From contig OZ244984.1 in assembly GCA_965223125.1 (NCBI GenBank), positions 1,178,001 to 1,242,000 on the forward strand: DNA of 64,000 bases, read 5' to 3'. Of the stretch, positions 25,162 through 33,819 are shown in pieces; positions within the stretch are counted from its first letter, which is position 1; each line of letters begins with the position of its first letter. The stretch is from Pacificispira sp965223125 (GTDB lineage: Bacteria; Pseudomonadota; Alphaproteobacteria; UBA8366; Aestuariispiraceae). The notes under the pieces were generated by a model. The model saw only the letters and a program-made list of their open reading frames with translations, made no database searches and was not told the origin of the DNA. The position numbers were made by a program, and so were the translations under genes.

Positions 25162-26655
25162 GTGCGCATTCTCTGCGCGATGTTGAAGCACGAAACCAAT
25201 ACGTTTTCCCCCATCGTGACCGATCTCGCCCGGTTCGAGGACTGGAGCCTGCATTATGGCGCAGCAGCGGCTCGGGCCTACCGCAACACCGCCATGCCCC
25301 TGGCGCGCTACATCCATCTGGCGGAGGAGGCCGGAGCGGAGGTCATAACCCCGCTTGCCGCAGAGGCGATGCCCGCAGGCCCGGTAACGCGGGAAGCCTA
25401 TGAGCATCTGTGCGGCACGATCCTGACAGCGGTCGAGGCGGGATGCGACATGGCCCTGCTGGACCTGCATGGCGCGATGGTGTCGGAGGGGATTCCCGAT
25501 GGCGAAGGGGAATTGCTGGCCCGTATCCGCCGGATTGCGCCGGATCTACCCATCGCGGTCACCTGCGACCTGCATTGCAACCTGACCGCCGCGATGGTGG
25601 AAAACTGCACCGCGCTGATTGGGTACAAGACCTATCCCCATACGGACATGGCCGAGGTGGCCGAACAGGTTGCCCGGATCGTGCTGGCCGCCTGGCGCGG
25701 CGACGCCCGCCCGGTGATGGCCTGGGGCCAGATTCCGCTGCTGTCCCAGACGCTGCGCCAGGGAACGGAAGATGCGCCGATGAATGGCTTGATCGCCACC
25801 TGCCGCAACTGGGAGAACACGCCCGGCATCGGAGCCGCGACGGTCTTCGGTGGTTTCGCGCTGGCCGATATTCCTGATGCCGGAACCAGCGCCGTCGTGA
25901 TCGCCGATCAGGGTGACCGGACATTGGCAGAGCAGGCGCGGGATGGGATTCTCGCCCAGGCCTGGGCGGCGAGGGAAGATTTCGTCTATCATGGTCACGA
26001 TCTCAAACGGGCCGTGGCACGGGCGAAGGACTACAATGCCGGTCCGGTGATCCTGCTGGACCATGCCGATAATTGCGGATCCGGCGCGACGCAGGATGTC
26101 ATGACCGTGATTTCGGAGGTTCTGCATCAGGACTTGCAGGATGTGATCGTCGCCGCTGTCTGGGATCCGGTGGCGGTGACCCGAATGCAGGAAGCGGGTG
26201 CCGGGGCTTCCGTCACTCTGGATCTGGGCGGCAGGACCGACATGCCCGCCATTGGCGCGACAGGACACCCTTTATCCGTTACCGGAACAGTGGAGCGACT
26301 GTCCGACGGACGTTTCACGGTAGAGGGCCCGATGTATACCGGCGTCGAGGTCCATTGTGGACCGACCGCCCTGCTGCGGGTGAGGAGGGTGCGCATCATC
26401 GTCACCTCGCGGCATCATGAACCCTGGGACACCGGCATATTCACCATGCTGGGCCTGGATCCGGTGGCGGCGAAATATCTGCTGCTGAAATCCCGTATCC
26501 ATTATCGGGCGGGATTCGGGTCACTGGCGCGGCACACCCTGACGCTGGACGGGGACGGGGTCACGACCTCCGACAATACAAGGCTGGCCTATCAGTCGGT
26601 GCGCCGCCCGATCTATCCGCTGGACCCGGATTCAGTCTGGGAACCAGAGTCGTGA
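25162..26655 (+). CDS. M81 (MlrC-type) metallopeptidase family protein
   Basis: The 497-residue product matches the MlrC/M81 family named for microcystin degradation. The N-terminus MRILCAMLKHETNTFSP is diagnostic. Probable metal ligands include the Asp and His of DLHGAMVSEG, CDLHCNLT and YPHTDMAEV. The C-terminal domain carries LLDHADNCGSGATQD and TSRHHEPWD. Most members are annotated without a known substrate. It uses GTG, starts 2 bp after the FNR-family gene and overlaps the next gene by 4 bp (GTGA), suggesting one peptide- or amide-catabolic operon. Confidence 0.88.
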   Translation: MRILCAMLKHETNTFSPIVTDLARFEDWSLHYGAAAARAYRNTAMPLARYIHLAEEAGAEVITPLAAEAMPAGPVTREAYEHLCGTILTAVEAGCDMALLDLHGAMVSEGIPDGEGELLARIRRIAPDLPIAVTCDLHCNLTAAMVENCTALIGYKTYPHTDMAEVAEQVARIVLAAWRGDARPVMAWGQIPLLSQTLRQGTEDAPMNGLIATCRNWENTPGIGAATVFGGFALADIPDAGTSAVVIADQGDRTLAEQARDGILAQAWAAREDFVYHGHDLKRAVARAKDYNAGPVILLDHADNCGSGATQDVMTVISEVLHQDLQDVIVAAVWDPVAVTRMQEAGAGASVTLDLGGRTDMPAIGATGHPLSVTGTVERLSDGRFTVEGPMYTGVEVHCGPTALLRVRRVRIIVTSRHHEPWDTGIFTMLGLDPVAAKYLLLKSRIHYRAGFGSLARHTLTLDGDGVTTSDNTRLAYQSVRRPIYPLDPDSVWEPES

Positions 26656-27689
26656 GCGGTGTCCGCCCCGGCCCGCGCAATGCGCTGACCGATGTGGCCG
26701 GACTGCTGGTCGGCAATGCGGAAGACCGGAACGTGCGCACCGGCACGACGGTCATCCTATGTGATAGCATCCGTGCCGTGGCGGCGGTCGATGTGCGCGG
26801 CGGCGGTCCCGGCACGCGCGAAACCGATGCTCTGGCACCGGGACGACTGGTCCAGTCGGTGGATGCGGTCGTGCTGTCCGGCGGGTCAGCCTTCGGACTG
26901 GATGCGGCGGGCGCAGTGCAGGTCTGGCTGGCGGAACAGGATCGGGGATACGATACCGGCCCGATGCGGGTTCCCATCATCCCGGCCGCGATCCTGTATG
27001 ATCTCGGCAATGGCGGAGACAAGACATGGGGAATGAACCCGCCCTACCGGACGCTTGGCATTCAGGCGGCAGCGGCGGCGGGGAGGAATTTTCGACTCGG
27101 CAAGGCAGGAGCCGCCTATGGCGCACAGGCGGGCAGCGTCGAAGGTGGGCTCGGCACCGCATCCGCCCTCGATCCGGTCACCGGCGCGACGGTTGGAGCC
27201 CTCGCGGCGGTCAACTGCTTTGGAGAGACATTCGGGCCGGACGGGCATTTCCTCGCTGCCCCCTATGAACAGGATGCGGAATTCGGTGGCCATGGGCCGG
27301 GCCGGGTGCTGTCTTCAGCGGAACCGGTCTTCCCGAAACTGAAACCGCATCATCAATCGCGAGCGCGGGAGAATACGACCATTGCCGTGGTCGCGACCGA
27401 TGCACGGCTGAGCCATGATGATACCCTGCGCCTTGTCGCCATGGCCCAGGCCGGTCTCGCCCGTGCCGTGCGCCCGGTCTATACCCCCTTCGACGGAGAT
27501 ACCGTCTTCGCCCTGGCGACCGGCGCGGGCCCATCGGTCGACACTGTCGGCCTGGCGCGGCTGGGCGCGATTGCCGCCGATTGTCTGGCACGGGCAATCG
27601 CGCGCGGCGTTTATGAGGCCGTGGCCCTTGATCCTTCGCGTGTGGCCTGGCGGGATCATTTCGCTGCAATGCAAAAAAATTATCGTTAA
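26652..27689 (+). CDS. P1-family peptidase (DmpA/BapA-type N-terminal nucleophile hydrolase)
   Basis: The 345-residue protein belongs to the DmpA superfamily of self-cleaving aminopeptidases, which split D-amino-acid or beta-amino-acid peptides. GPRNALTDVAGLLVGNAED opens the fold, and GSAFGLDAAGAVQVWL and GAAYGAQAGSVEGGLGTAS are family signatures. ARENTTIAVVATDARLS near residue 240 is the expected autoprocessing region, with a Thr as likely nucleophile. Cleavage itself is inferred from the family. It follows the M81 gene with 4-bp overlap and precedes peptide-transporter genes, consistent with peptide catabolism. Confidence 0.87.
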   Translation: MSGVRPGPRNALTDVAGLLVGNAEDRNVRTGTTVILCDSIRAVAAVDVRGGGPGTRETDALAPGRLVQSVDAVVLSGGSAFGLDAAGAVQVWLAEQDRGYDTGPMRVPIIPAAILYDLGNGGDKTWGMNPPYRTLGIQAAAAAGRNFRLGKAGAAYGAQAGSVEGGLGTASALDPVTGATVGALAAVNCFGETFGPDGHFLAAPYEQDAEFGGHGPGRVLSSAEPVFPKLKPHHQSRARENTTIAVVATDARLSHDDTLRLVAMAQAGLARAVRPVYTPFDGDTVFALATGAGPSVDTVGLARLGAIAADCLARAIARGVYEAVALDPSRVAWRDHFAAMQKNYR

Positions 27690-27804
27690 AGCGCTTCAAT
27701 CCCTGCCTGCGGCTTGATACTGTTGCCCGGTAACGGAATAGTGCCGAAGCCCTACGGTCGAACGGGACCGACAACAAGGGCAGGCTGCCAAAGGGGATGA
27801 AACG

Positions 27805-29325
27805 ATGACGAACGGAATTGGATCTCGGGTCTTCAGGACCGTATTTCTCGGCGCGATCGGTGCCCTGCTGGTAGGTGGTGCATCCTTCATGGCAATACCC
27901 TCCGATGCCGAAGCGAAAACCGGCGTCGTCCTGTCGATCACCCTGGAACCACCGCATCTGGACCCGACGGCGGGAGCCCCCGCCGCGATTGATGAGATCG
28001 TCTATGCCAATGTTTTCGAAGGACTGACCCGGATTGACTCCCAGGGGTTGGTAAAACCCGGTCTGGCGGAGCGCTGGGTGATCGAGAATGACGGCCTTAC
28101 CTATCGCTTCATCCTGCGCAAGGGCGTGACTTTTCACGATGGGGCGGCATTCGACTCTTCCGATGTTGCCTATTCCTTTCAGCGCGCCGTGGCGGAGAAT
28201 TCCGAGAACGCCCAGAAAGGCCTGTTTTCGGCGATTGAGTCCATCGAGACTCCTGATCCGCAGACCGTGGTCATCCACCTTAATCGCAAGGAAGGCCTGT
28301 TCCTGTGGAATCTTGGCTGGGGCGATGCGGTGATCGTTGATCCGGCCTCTGCCGAAACGAACAAGACCGATCCTGTCGGAACCGGGCCGTTCCGGCTGGA
28401 AAACTGGAACCGGGGAGAATCGATCCGCCTGCTGCGCCATTCCGGATATTGGGGAGAGGCCCCCGCTTTGGAGAGCATCACCTTCAAGGTGATCACCGAT
28501 CCTGCCGCACAGGTCGCGGCCCTGCTGGCCGGGGATGTCGATGCAATCCCGAATATCGGAGCCCCGGAATCGGTCGCACAGTTCGAAGCCGATCCGCGCT
28601 TCACCGTGATGCAGGGGACAACGGAGGGGGAGACGATCCTGTCCATGAATCATCGCCGCCCGCTGCTGCAGGACATCCGGGTCCGCAAAGCGATCCAGCA
28701 TGCCATTGACCGGCAGGCGATTATCGATGGGGCGATGTTCGGTTTCGGGACGCCCATCGGGTCACATTTTGCGCCCCACAGCCCGGCCTATACCGACCTG
28801 ACCGGCACGACGACCTATGATCCGGATCGCGCAAAGGCTCTGCTGGCGGAAGCCGGGGTCGCGCCGGGCACGAAACTGAGCCTGAAACTGCCACCGCCGA
28901 CCTATGCCCGCCGGGGCGGGGAAATCGTCGCCGCGCAACTGGCCGCCGTTGGATTCGAGGTTGAGCAGATTCCGGTCGACTGGGGTCAATGGGTCGCGGA
29001 GGTCTTCAAGGGCGACCATGATTTCGACCTGACCATCGTTTCCCATACTGAGCCGCTGGATATCGAGATCTATGCCCGCGATGACTATTACTTCGGCTAT
29101 GGCAATGCCGCATTCAAGGAATTGATCGCGAAGATCGACGGTGTTTCGGATCCGGCGGAGCGCAACACGCTGTACAAGGACGCCCAACGGATGCTGGCAG
29201 AGGATGCGGTCAACGGGTTCCTGTTCCAACTGGCCAAGGTTGCGGTGATGCGCACAGAATTGAAAGGGCTGTGGCAGAACTCTCCGATCCAGGCGAATGA
29301 CCTGACCGCCGCCCGATGGGAATAG
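27805..29325 (+). CDS. Peptide-type ABC transporter periplasmic binding protein (SBP family 5)
   Basis: The 506-residue product has an N-terminal signal peptide (hydrophobic residues 9-30, cleavage after SDAEA) and the SBP_bac_5 pattern: LSITLEPPHLDPTAG, VYANVFEGLTRID, and SFQRAVAENS followed by PVGTGPFRLENWNRGE. Later IRVRKAIQHAIDRQAI is typical of DppA/OppA relatives. It delivers peptides or similar ligands to the permeases that follow 21 bp later. A 115-bp gap with AT-rich stretches separates it from the peptidase genes and may hold a secondary promoter. Confidence 0.92.
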   Translation: MTNGIGSRVFRTVFLGAIGALLVGGASFMAIPSDAEAKTGVVLSITLEPPHLDPTAGAPAAIDEIVYANVFEGLTRIDSQGLVKPGLAERWVIENDGLTYRFILRKGVTFHDGAAFDSSDVAYSFQRAVAENSENAQKGLFSAIESIETPDPQTVVIHLNRKEGLFLWNLGWGDAVIVDPASAETNKTDPVGTGPFRLENWNRGESIRLLRHSGYWGEAPALESITFKVITDPAAQVAALLAGDVDAIPNIGAPESVAQFEADPRFTVMQGTTEGETILSMNHRRPLLQDIRVRKAIQHAIDRQAIIDGAMFGFGTPIGSHFAPHSPAYTDLTGTTTYDPDRAKALLAEAGVAPGTKLSLKLPPPTYARRGGEIVAAQLAAVGFEVEQIPVDWGQWVAEVFKGDHDFDLTIVSHTEPLDIEIYARDDYYFGYGNAAFKELIAKIDGVSDPAERNTLYKDAQRMLAEDAVNGFLFQLAKVAVMRTELKGLWQNSPIQANDLTAARWE

Positions 29326-29346
29326 CGGACAGGTCTTAGTGCTCCG

Positions 29347-30294
29347 ATGACAGGCTTCCTGGCCCGGCGTCTGGTCTCGCTGCTGCTGACACTGCTTGCG
29401 GCATCGCTGATCGTCTTCTGGGTGCTGGAATTCCTGCCGGGGGACGCGGCGCAATTGCTGCTGGGGACTGAAGTCCGCCCTGATACCCTGGCGGCAATGC
29501 GTGCCCAGCTTGGCCTCGACCGTCCGGCGGGGCTGCGCTATCTCGACTGGATCAGCGGGCTGCTGGTTGGGGATCTGGGTATCAGTCAGGTCTATCGCAT
29601 TCCAATATGGGAGATGGTCCGCGACAGGCTCGCCATCTCTGTTCCCCTTGCGCTGCTCGCCTTCGCCCTCACCGCCGCCATCGCGCTGCCTTTCGGCATG
29701 GCGGCGGCGATACGGCGCGGGCGTTTGGTGGATATCCTGCTGATGGGCTTTGCCCAGATCGGTCTCGCGATTCCGAATTTCTGGTTCGGCATTCTGCTGA
29801 TCCTGATTTTCGCGGTACAGTTCGGCTGGGTCGGGGCTGGTGGATTTCCGGGCTGGGAGAACGGGATCGGACCCGCGCTGGGTGCCCTTGTCCTTCCCGC
29901 ATTGGCACTGGCACTTTCAGAGGCGGCAATCCTATCGCGCATGGTCCGCGCTGCCATGCTGGAGACACTGGGAGAAGATTACATCCGCACCGCTCGCGCC
30001 AAGGGGATGGCTGCATCCCGTGTGCTGTTCGGCCATGCGCTTGGCAATGCCATGATTCCCATTGCGACCCTGATGGGCCTGCAATTCGCGTTTCTGATTG
30101 CCGGTGCGGTGATCGTGGAAAACGTTTTCTACCTGCCCGGCATCGGGCGATTGCTGCTGCAGGCGATCTTTGAGCGCGACCTGATTCTGGTGCGCGACCT
30201 GGTGCTGCTGCTGTCGGGTTTCGTCGTCGTCCTCAGTTTCCTGGTGGATATCGCCTATGGCGTCATCGACCCGCGCCTGCGGGAAGCCCGGTAA
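29347..30294 (+). CDS. Peptide-type ABC transporter permease, DppB-like
   Basis: This 315-residue inner-membrane protein has about six transmembrane helices. MTGFLARRLVSLLLTLLAAS opens it, as in DppB/OppB, and EDYIRTARAKGMAASRVLFG (residues about 214-233) is the EAA loop that docks on an ATPase. It starts 21 bp after the binding-protein gene and overlaps the next permease start by 1 bp (TAATG). It forms the channel with the DppC-like partner. Confidence 0.92.
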   Translation: MTGFLARRLVSLLLTLLAASLIVFWVLEFLPGDAAQLLLGTEVRPDTLAAMRAQLGLDRPAGLRYLDWISGLLVGDLGISQVYRIPIWEMVRDRLAISVPLALLAFALTAAIALPFGMAAAIRRGRLVDILLMGFAQIGLAIPNFWFGILLILIFAVQFGWVGAGGFPGWENGIGPALGALVLPALALALSEAAILSRMVRAAMLETLGEDYIRTARAKGMAASRVLFGHALGNAMIPIATLMGLQFAFLIAGAVIVENVFYLPGIGRLLLQAIFERDLILVRDLVLLLSGFVVVLSFLVDIAYGVIDPRLREAR

Positions 30295-31115
30295 TGCGGT
30301 CCCCGCAACTCTGGATCGGCGGTATTCTGACCGGCCTCATTCTCTGCGCCGCGCTGCTAGCCATGGTCTGGACGCCCTATCCGGTGGCGGCGCAGTCAAT
30401 AGCCGAGCGATTGCAGGGTCCCAGTACCGCCCATTGGCTTGGCACCGACATGTTCGGGCGCGATATCCTCTCGCGCCTGCTCGGCGGCGCGCAGACCGCA
30501 CTCTGGGTCGGGTTGGCTGCGGTCGGGCTTGGTCTTGCGGGCGGGTTGCCTCTGGGCCTGGCCGCCGCCATGAATCGGGGCGGATGGATCGATGGTGCGA
30601 TTACGCGCGGGGCCGACCTCGTCTTCGCCTTTCCAGCCCTGCTGTCGGCGGTGCTGATCGCTGCCGTGCACGGACCGGGCGCGATCAATGTCATCATCGC
30701 GGTCGGCATTTTCAACATCGCCGTCTTCGCGCGGATCGTGCGCGGGGCGGCACTGGCGATTCTGGCGCGGCCCTTCCTGCGCGCCGCCCTGGCGCTGGGG
30801 CGTCCCTGGCCTTCGGTCGCGCTGCGCCATCTGATGCCGAATATCGCAGGTGTCGTGGCAGTCCAGGCGACGATCCAGTTCGCCGTGGCGATTCTGGCGG
30901 AGGCGGGATTGAGCTATCTCGGCCTAGGCGTCAAGCCGCCCGACCCGAGCTGGGGCAAGATGCTGGCCGATGCTCAGACCCTGCTCTATCTCGATCCGTT
31001 ACAAGCGATTTTCCCCGGCCTTGCGATCTTCGTTGCCGTGCTTGGCCTCAACCTTCTTGGCGACGGCCTGCGCGATGCGTTGGATCCACGGCTGAGATCA
31101 CTTCGGGTTACCTAG
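30294..31115 (+). CDS. Peptide-type ABC transporter permease, DppC-like
   Basis: The 273-residue protein is the second permease subunit. WLGTDMFGRDILSRLLGGAQ near residues 45-64 is the hallmark of DppC/OppC, and the EAA-type loop LGRPWPSVALRHLMPN lies near 165-180. About six membrane helices are visible. No ATPase gene (DppD/DppF) follows; the operon ends here, so the transporter must borrow ATPases from another locus. The TAG stop at 31113-31115 is the first triplet of a large palindrome. Confidence 0.91.
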   Translation: MRSPQLWIGGILTGLILCAALLAMVWTPYPVAAQSIAERLQGPSTAHWLGTDMFGRDILSRLLGGAQTALWVGLAAVGLGLAGGLPLGLAAAMNRGGWIDGAITRGADLVFAFPALLSAVLIAAVHGPGAINVIIAVGIFNIAVFARIVRGAALAILARPFLRAALALGRPWPSVALRHLMPNIAGVVAVQATIQFAVAILAEAGLSYLGLGVKPPDPSWGKMLADAQTLLYLDPLQAIFPGLAIFVAVLGLNLLGDGLRDALDPRLRSLRVT

Positions 31116-31287
31116 AGCAGTTTCAGATCATTCATGATCACTCTGACCGAGATGCTTTAAGGCTGGAGCAGGAGCGGCTTGCCGCGCGTAGCGGGGCTAC
31201 GAGCAAGAGCCGCGACGCACGCCAGCCTTAAAACATCCGGCCGGACGGTGACTTTCGGCGGACTATGAATGATCTGAAATTGTTCTA
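31113..31287. repeat. 175-bp imperfect palindromic element between convergent stop codons
   Basis: The left arm (TAGAGCAGTTTCAGATCATT from 31113) is the near-complement of the right arm (read backwards from 31287: TAGAACAATTTCAGATCATT). Complementarity resumes at TGCTTTAAGGCTGG and CCAGCCTTAAAACA near the centre. The outermost TAG of each arm is the stop codon of dppC-like (31113-31115) and of gpt (31287-31285). It could act as a bidirectional terminator. I know similar TTTCAGATCATTCA repeats from alphaproteobacterial intergenic regions, so it is probably a dispersed family. Confidence 0.8.
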
Positions 31288-31767
31288 ACGCTGACCGCGT
31301 GTGCGGATCGGCTCGGCATAGGCCAGTTCCACGTCCCAGGGGAACAAAATCCAGGTATCCTGCGAAACCTCGGTGATGAAGGTATCGACCAGCGGACGTC
31401 CCGCAGGCTTGGCGTAGACTGTCGCGAAATGCGCCTTTGGCAGCATCTCGCGCACGATCCGGGCGGTCTTTCCGGTATCGACCAGATCATCAACGATCAG
31501 CCAGCCGCTGCCATCGCCCGCCGTCGCGGCCTTCAATACCGCCGCATCACCCTGCGTCTTGTGATCGTAGGAGGCGATACAGACAGTATCAATCAGCCGC
31601 ACATCCAGTTCCCGCGCGACGATGGCCGCGGGAACCAGCCCGCCCCGCGTCACCGCGACAACGCCATCCAGCGGCTGCAGATCCGCCAGCCGCCAGGCCA
31701 GCGCCCGCGCATTGCGATGCAACTCCTCCCAGGATACGGGATATTCCTTGTTGCGCGGATCGGTCAT
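31285..31767 (-). CDS. gpt: Xanthine(-guanine) phosphoribosyltransferase
   Basis: The 160-residue enzyme salvages xanthine, guanine and hypoxanthine by transferring phosphoribose from PRPP. YPVSWEELHRNARALAWRL opens it as in Gpt, VAVTRGGLVPAAIVAREL is the substrate-hood region, and the PRPP loop is WLIVDDLVDTGKTAR near residues 89-103. I start at the ATG at 31767; an extension to 31881 lacks family similarity. Its TAG stop is the right end of the palindrome. Confidence 0.93.
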   Translation of the reverse strand: MTDPRNKEYPVSWEELHRNARALAWRLADLQPLDGVVAVTRGGLVPAAIVARELDVRLIDTVCIASYDHKTQGDAAVLKAATAGDGSGWLIVDDLVDTGKTARIVREMLPKAHFATVYAKPAGRPLVDTFITEVSQDTWILFPWDVELAYAEPIRTRGQR

Positions 31768-31949
31768 GCGGGAGGGTTCCTTGATCTGTGGCACGGGTCG
31801 GAAGGGGATATTCCCTGAAACACTGTCCAGCTCAACCCCAAAAATCAAGCAGAAGCAGTGCTCAGATGATGCATGTCTCAAATATCGCCCGCCAATGTCT
31901 CACTCCTCCGAGAACAAGGAAATTGACCCTTACCGGTGCAATTGTTGTG

Positions 31950-31967
31950 TAATACTTATTGGTATAT
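31950..31967 (+). promoter_or_regulatory. Possible parDE promoter/operator
   Basis: A TATATT (31962-31967) resembles a -10 box 33 bp upstream of parD, and AATAC and GTAT half-sites flank six bases at 31950-31964. ParD antitoxins normally repress their own promoter through such short inverted repeats. This is inferred only. Confidence 0.3.
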
Positions 31968-31999
31968 TGTTAGTGTTGAAGAAGCAGGAGGAAACAACA

Positions 32000-32248
32000 A
32001 TGCCCCGCAACACGTCCATAACCCTTGGTGACCACTTTACCGGCTTTATCAGCAAGCAGGTACAGGCAGGGCGCTATGGTTCAGCAAGCGATGTCGTGCG
32101 AGCAGGTTTACGGCTTCTGGAAGAGCACGAAGCCAAAGTGAAAGCTCTGCAAGATGCCTTGATCACCGGAGAACAGTCTGGAGAACCCCAACCCTTCGAC
32201 TTCGAGGCGTTCAAGGCCAGGAAGCGGGCGGAGAATGAGAATAAATGA
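32000..32248 (+). CDS. parD: ParD-family antitoxin
   Basis: The 82-residue protein has an N-terminal ribbon-helix-helix domain: NTSITLGDHFTGFISKQVQ followed by GRYGSASDVVRAGLRLLEEHE is the CC2985/ParD pattern. It binds and neutralises ParE and represses the operon. The C-terminal ~30 residues (PQPFDFEAFKARKRAENENK) form the toxin-wrapping tail. AGGAGG lies 8 bp before the ATG. Its stop overlaps the toxin start by 4 bp. Confidence 0.92.
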   Translation: MPRNTSITLGDHFTGFISKQVQAGRYGSASDVVRAGLRLLEEHEAKVKALQDALITGEQSGEPQPFDFEAFKARKRAENENK

Positions 32249-32523
32249 AAGGGCTTGCCCTTTCGCCCGCAGCGATGACCGATCTGGAGGATATCTGGGA
32301 TTACAGCACCACGCATTGGGGTCCTGATCAGGCAGACCGCTATACTGACGAAATCCGCGATGCCTGCCACGCATTGGCTGACGGCAGCAAGCATGGCAGT
32401 ATCGTTAATCTACGTCCTGGCTACCTGAAATGTATCGCAGGTTCTCATGTGATCTATTTCCTCGATCAAGGTGATCAGCTTGACGTGATTCGCATCCTGC
32501 ATCAGAGGCAGGATGCAGAGTGA
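32245..32523 (+). CDS. parE: ParE/RelE-superfamily toxin
   Basis: The 92-residue protein has the ParE pattern LSPAAMTDLEDIWDYSTTHWG near the start and GYLKCIAGSHVIYFLDQGDQLDVIRILHQRQD at the end. ParE toxins poison DNA gyrase. The 4-bp ATGA overlap with parD couples translation. The pair lies between gpt and the TRAP operon, with no other mobile signature beside it. Confidence 0.92.
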   Translation: MKGLALSPAAMTDLEDIWDYSTTHWGPDQADRYTDEIRDACHALADGSKHGSIVNLRPGYLKCIAGSHVIYFLDQGDQLDVIRILHQRQDAE

Positions 32524-32595
32524 TATCTATAACTGAACTGGATTTACAGTCTGGATAAAGACACATCCAATGAATATCCAATATCTGCCGCTATC

Positions 32596-32754
32596 ATGCT
32601 GAACATCAATCAGCAAAGAGGGATCTCTATCATACCAACGGAAGGCCGAAGAGCGGATGCTCGGATTTCATATCGGTCTGAGAACCTTCTGTTATTCATT
32701 GACGGCATTCGCAGTCTGGTTATTCTCCCTTCTACCAAACTAAAAAAGAAATAA
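32596..32754 (+). CDS. Small orphan reading frame of unknown function
   Basis: An ATG at 32596 opens a 52-codon frame ending in a Lys-rich tail (TKLKKK), with plausible amphipathic residues (SENLLLFIDGIRSLVILP) and normal codon composition. It fills most of the 249-bp gap between parE and dctP. No Shine-Dalgarno is convincing and I recognise no family, so it may be non-coding promoter DNA. Confidence 0.2.
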   Translation: MLNINQQRGISIIPTEGRRADARISYRSENLLLFIDGIRSLVILPSTKLKKK

Positions 32755-32772
32755 TCTTTCGGGAGGAATAAA

Positions 32773-33765
32773 ATGAAACAGCTACTTGGGGCCTTCGGGC
32801 TCGCCGCCGCCGTTACCCTTGGGGCAAGTCAGGGTTTCGCCGCCGACGTGACGCTGCGTCTGACGCTGCAACTGCCGCTGAAAAGCCATCTGGGCGAAAA
32901 TGTCTCGCTGTTCAAAGAAGAGGTCGAGAAGAATTCCAATGGCGAAATCGCCATCGAGATTTATGACAGTGCACAGCTTTATACCGACAAGGAAGTCCCG
33001 GCCGCTGTCGGTTCCGGCTCCGTCGATATGGGTGTCGCGTCGCTGACCCGCTATTATGGTGACATCCCGGCGGTCGACATCTTCTACCAGCCCTTCCTGC
33101 TGGATACGGAAGAAAAAGTCCGCAAGGCGACCGAAAAAGGTTCCCCTATCCGTGGTCCGCTGGATGAGGCGATTGCCGGAACCGGTTCGAAAGTCCTCTG
33201 GTGGCAGGCCTATGGCGGCGCGATCATGCTGTCCAAGGGTGGCCCGCTGAAAACGCCGGAAGACCTGAAGGGCAAGAAGGTCAGGGTCTTCGGCAAGACG
33301 CTTGGTGACTTCACGGAAGCCGCCGGCGGCGCGCCGACCATGGTTTCCGGTTCCGAGCAGTATCTCGCTTATCAGCGTGGCACCGTGGATATCGGCATGA
33401 CCGGAGTATCGGGCGTTCAGTCCCGAAAGCTCTGGGAGGTTATGGATACCATTACAGTGACCAACCATGCCGATATCGAATTCCTGGTCGTCATGAACAA
33501 TGACGCCTGGAACAAGCTGTCCGATAGTCACAAGGCAATTGTTGAAGCCGCCGCCGCGACGGCAGAGAAGAACCTGCGGGACAAGATGTCGGCCATCGAG
33601 GCGGAGGCCTATGCCGCCGCAAAAGAGAACGGCATGACCGTCTATACCCCGACACCGGAAGAAATGGATGCCTGGCGGGCAACCGCACAGCCGGTCTATG
33701 ACGCCTACAAGGCCGCTGCGGGTGGGCTGGGTGAGCAGTTGCTCACCGCCGCGCAGGGCCTCTAA
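32773..33765 (+). CDS. dctP: TRAP transporter substrate-binding protein, DctP family
   Basis: The 330-residue periplasmic protein captures an organic acid for the TRAP membrane complex. A signal peptide ends near residue 24 (GFAADVTLRL). Conserved parts are the arginine-bearing LKGKKVRVFGKTLGDF, where Arg normally binds the ligand carboxylate, and DIGMTGVSGVQSRKLWEVMDTI. GGAGG precedes the ATG. A perfect hairpin and then dctQ follow, so the binding protein is probably made in excess over the membrane subunits. Confidence 0.94.
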   Translation: MKQLLGAFGLAAAVTLGASQGFAADVTLRLTLQLPLKSHLGENVSLFKEEVEKNSNGEIAIEIYDSAQLYTDKEVPAAVGSGSVDMGVASLTRYYGDIPAVDIFYQPFLLDTEEKVRKATEKGSPIRGPLDEAIAGTGSKVLWWQAYGGAIMLSKGGPLKTPEDLKGKKVRVFGKTLGDFTEAAGGAPTMVSGSEQYLAYQRGTVDIGMTGVSGVQSRKLWEVMDTITVTNHADIEFLVVMNNDAWNKLSDSHKAIVEAAAATAEKNLRDKMSAIEAEAYAAAKENGMTVYTPTPEEMDAWRATAQPVYDAYKAAAGGLGEQLLTAAQGL

Positions 33766-33775
33766 GCCGGAACAG

Positions 33776-33811
33776 CCCCGCACCCGGTGTGTTTCCACAC
33801 CGGGTGCGGGG
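33776..33811 (+). terminator. Perfect 16-bp intercistronic hairpin between dctP and dctQ
   Basis: CCCCGCACCCGGTGTG (33776-33791) pairs perfectly with 33796-33811 around a TTTC loop. No T-run follows, so it is more likely an mRNA-stabilising or partial-attenuation hairpin that raises DctP over DctQM than a full terminator. Confidence 0.75.
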
Positions 33812-33819
33812 TGACTCTC

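Noticed and set aside
27211..28701. 496-codon minus-strand open frame
   Set aside because: It is antisense to the P1 peptidase and binding-protein genes and has biased residue content.
30257..31231. Arg/Ala-rich plus-strand frame overlapping the DppC-like gene
   Set aside because: It is in a different frame from the conserved DppC motifs and is compositionally a shadow.
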